DNA of 14,171 nucleotides from positions 1 to 14,171 of the forward strand of contig JAFACO010000410.1 in the NCBI GenBank assembly GCA_023425485.1, given 5' to 3'. Under the pieces are notes generated by a model. That model did no database searches. It was not told the origin of the DNA and worked only from the letters and a program-made list of their open reading frames with translations. The stretch comes from Bacillota bacterium (GTDB taxonomy: Bacteria > Bacillota > Clostridia > Lachnospirales > Lachnospiraceae). The translations under genes were made by a program, and so were the position numbers. Below are positions 14,142 to 14,171 of the stretch, in pieces; position 1 is the first letter of the stretch, and the number at the start of each line of letters is the position of its first letter.

Positions 14142-14171
14142 TTGACAAAAAAATATAAATATGCATAAAAT
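14142..14171 (+). promoter_or_regulatory. possible divergent promoter at the window edge
   Basis: TTGACA (14142-14147, perfect) is followed after 18 bases by TAAAAT (14166-14171, five of six) on the + strand, pointing out of the window away from malQ. The gene it would drive is not visible. Confidence 0.35.

Larger units (their letters stand above)
13714..14171. other. 458-base gene-free region upstream of malQ
   Basis: No convincing gene on either strand. It is very A/T-rich and holds the malQ promoter, palindromes, a tandem repeat and a possible divergent promoter, listed separately. The malQ leader (about 165 bases) contains an 8-bp inverted repeat, AATATGCA (13740-13747) with TGCATATT (13786-13793), whose 38-base loop ends 27 bases before the ATG. 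No riboswitch was recognised. Confidence 0.6.

Overview
The window is AT-rich DNA with strong AGGAGG-type ribosome sites, short spacers and low-GC codon use. It carries lipoprotein-type solute-binding and amylase genes and a MalEFG transporter without its own ATPase. Together these point to a Gram-positive Firmicute, most likely a clostridium of the Lachnospiraceae (similar in style to Lachnoclostridium phytofermentans). The organism is an inference; no rRNA or other marker is present.

Left part (1-1661, + strand): luxS (S-ribosylhomocysteine lyase, AI-2 synthesis), then two overlapping genes of unknown function. The first unknown protein is helical with a long Asn/Ser/Asp-rich middle. The second is small. 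The two appear to share a short helical module. A 67-base inverted repeat with perfect 25-base arms (1706-1772) lies between these genes and the convergent - strand genes, where a two-way terminator would be expected.

Right part (1801-13713, - strand, read right to left): an alpha-glucan utilisation cluster in the order malQ (4-alpha-glucanotransferase), glgP (glucan phosphorylase), malE (binding lipoprotein), malF and malG (permeases), an alpha-amylase lipoprotein (GH13), and a glycogen debranching enzyme (GDE/GH133 type). The logic is complete from outside to inside. The surface amylase cuts starch or glycogen; MalE captures the dextrins; MalF/MalG import them. MalQ, GlgP and the debranching enzyme then convert them to glucose-1-phosphate and glucose. 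The transporter ATPase (MalK/MsmK type) and a regulator are not in the window.

The cluster is probably not one uniform transcript. There is a good promoter before malQ (TTGACA-17-TATTCT), a TATAAT before malE with two dyads just upstream, and a TATAAT plus a cre-like site before the debranching enzyme gene. Several RNA hairpins sit between malE and malF and between malG and the amylase gene. The 458 bases right of malQ hold no gene but contain that promoter, TTCGAA-centred palindromes, a 12-base tandem repeat and a possible divergent promoter leaving the window. I saw no mobile element, CRISPR array, tRNA or rRNA. The genes themselves are ordinary; the most interesting material is in the leaders, above all the amylase leader, where one segment can pair either with an upstream segment or with the Shine-Dalgarno sequence.
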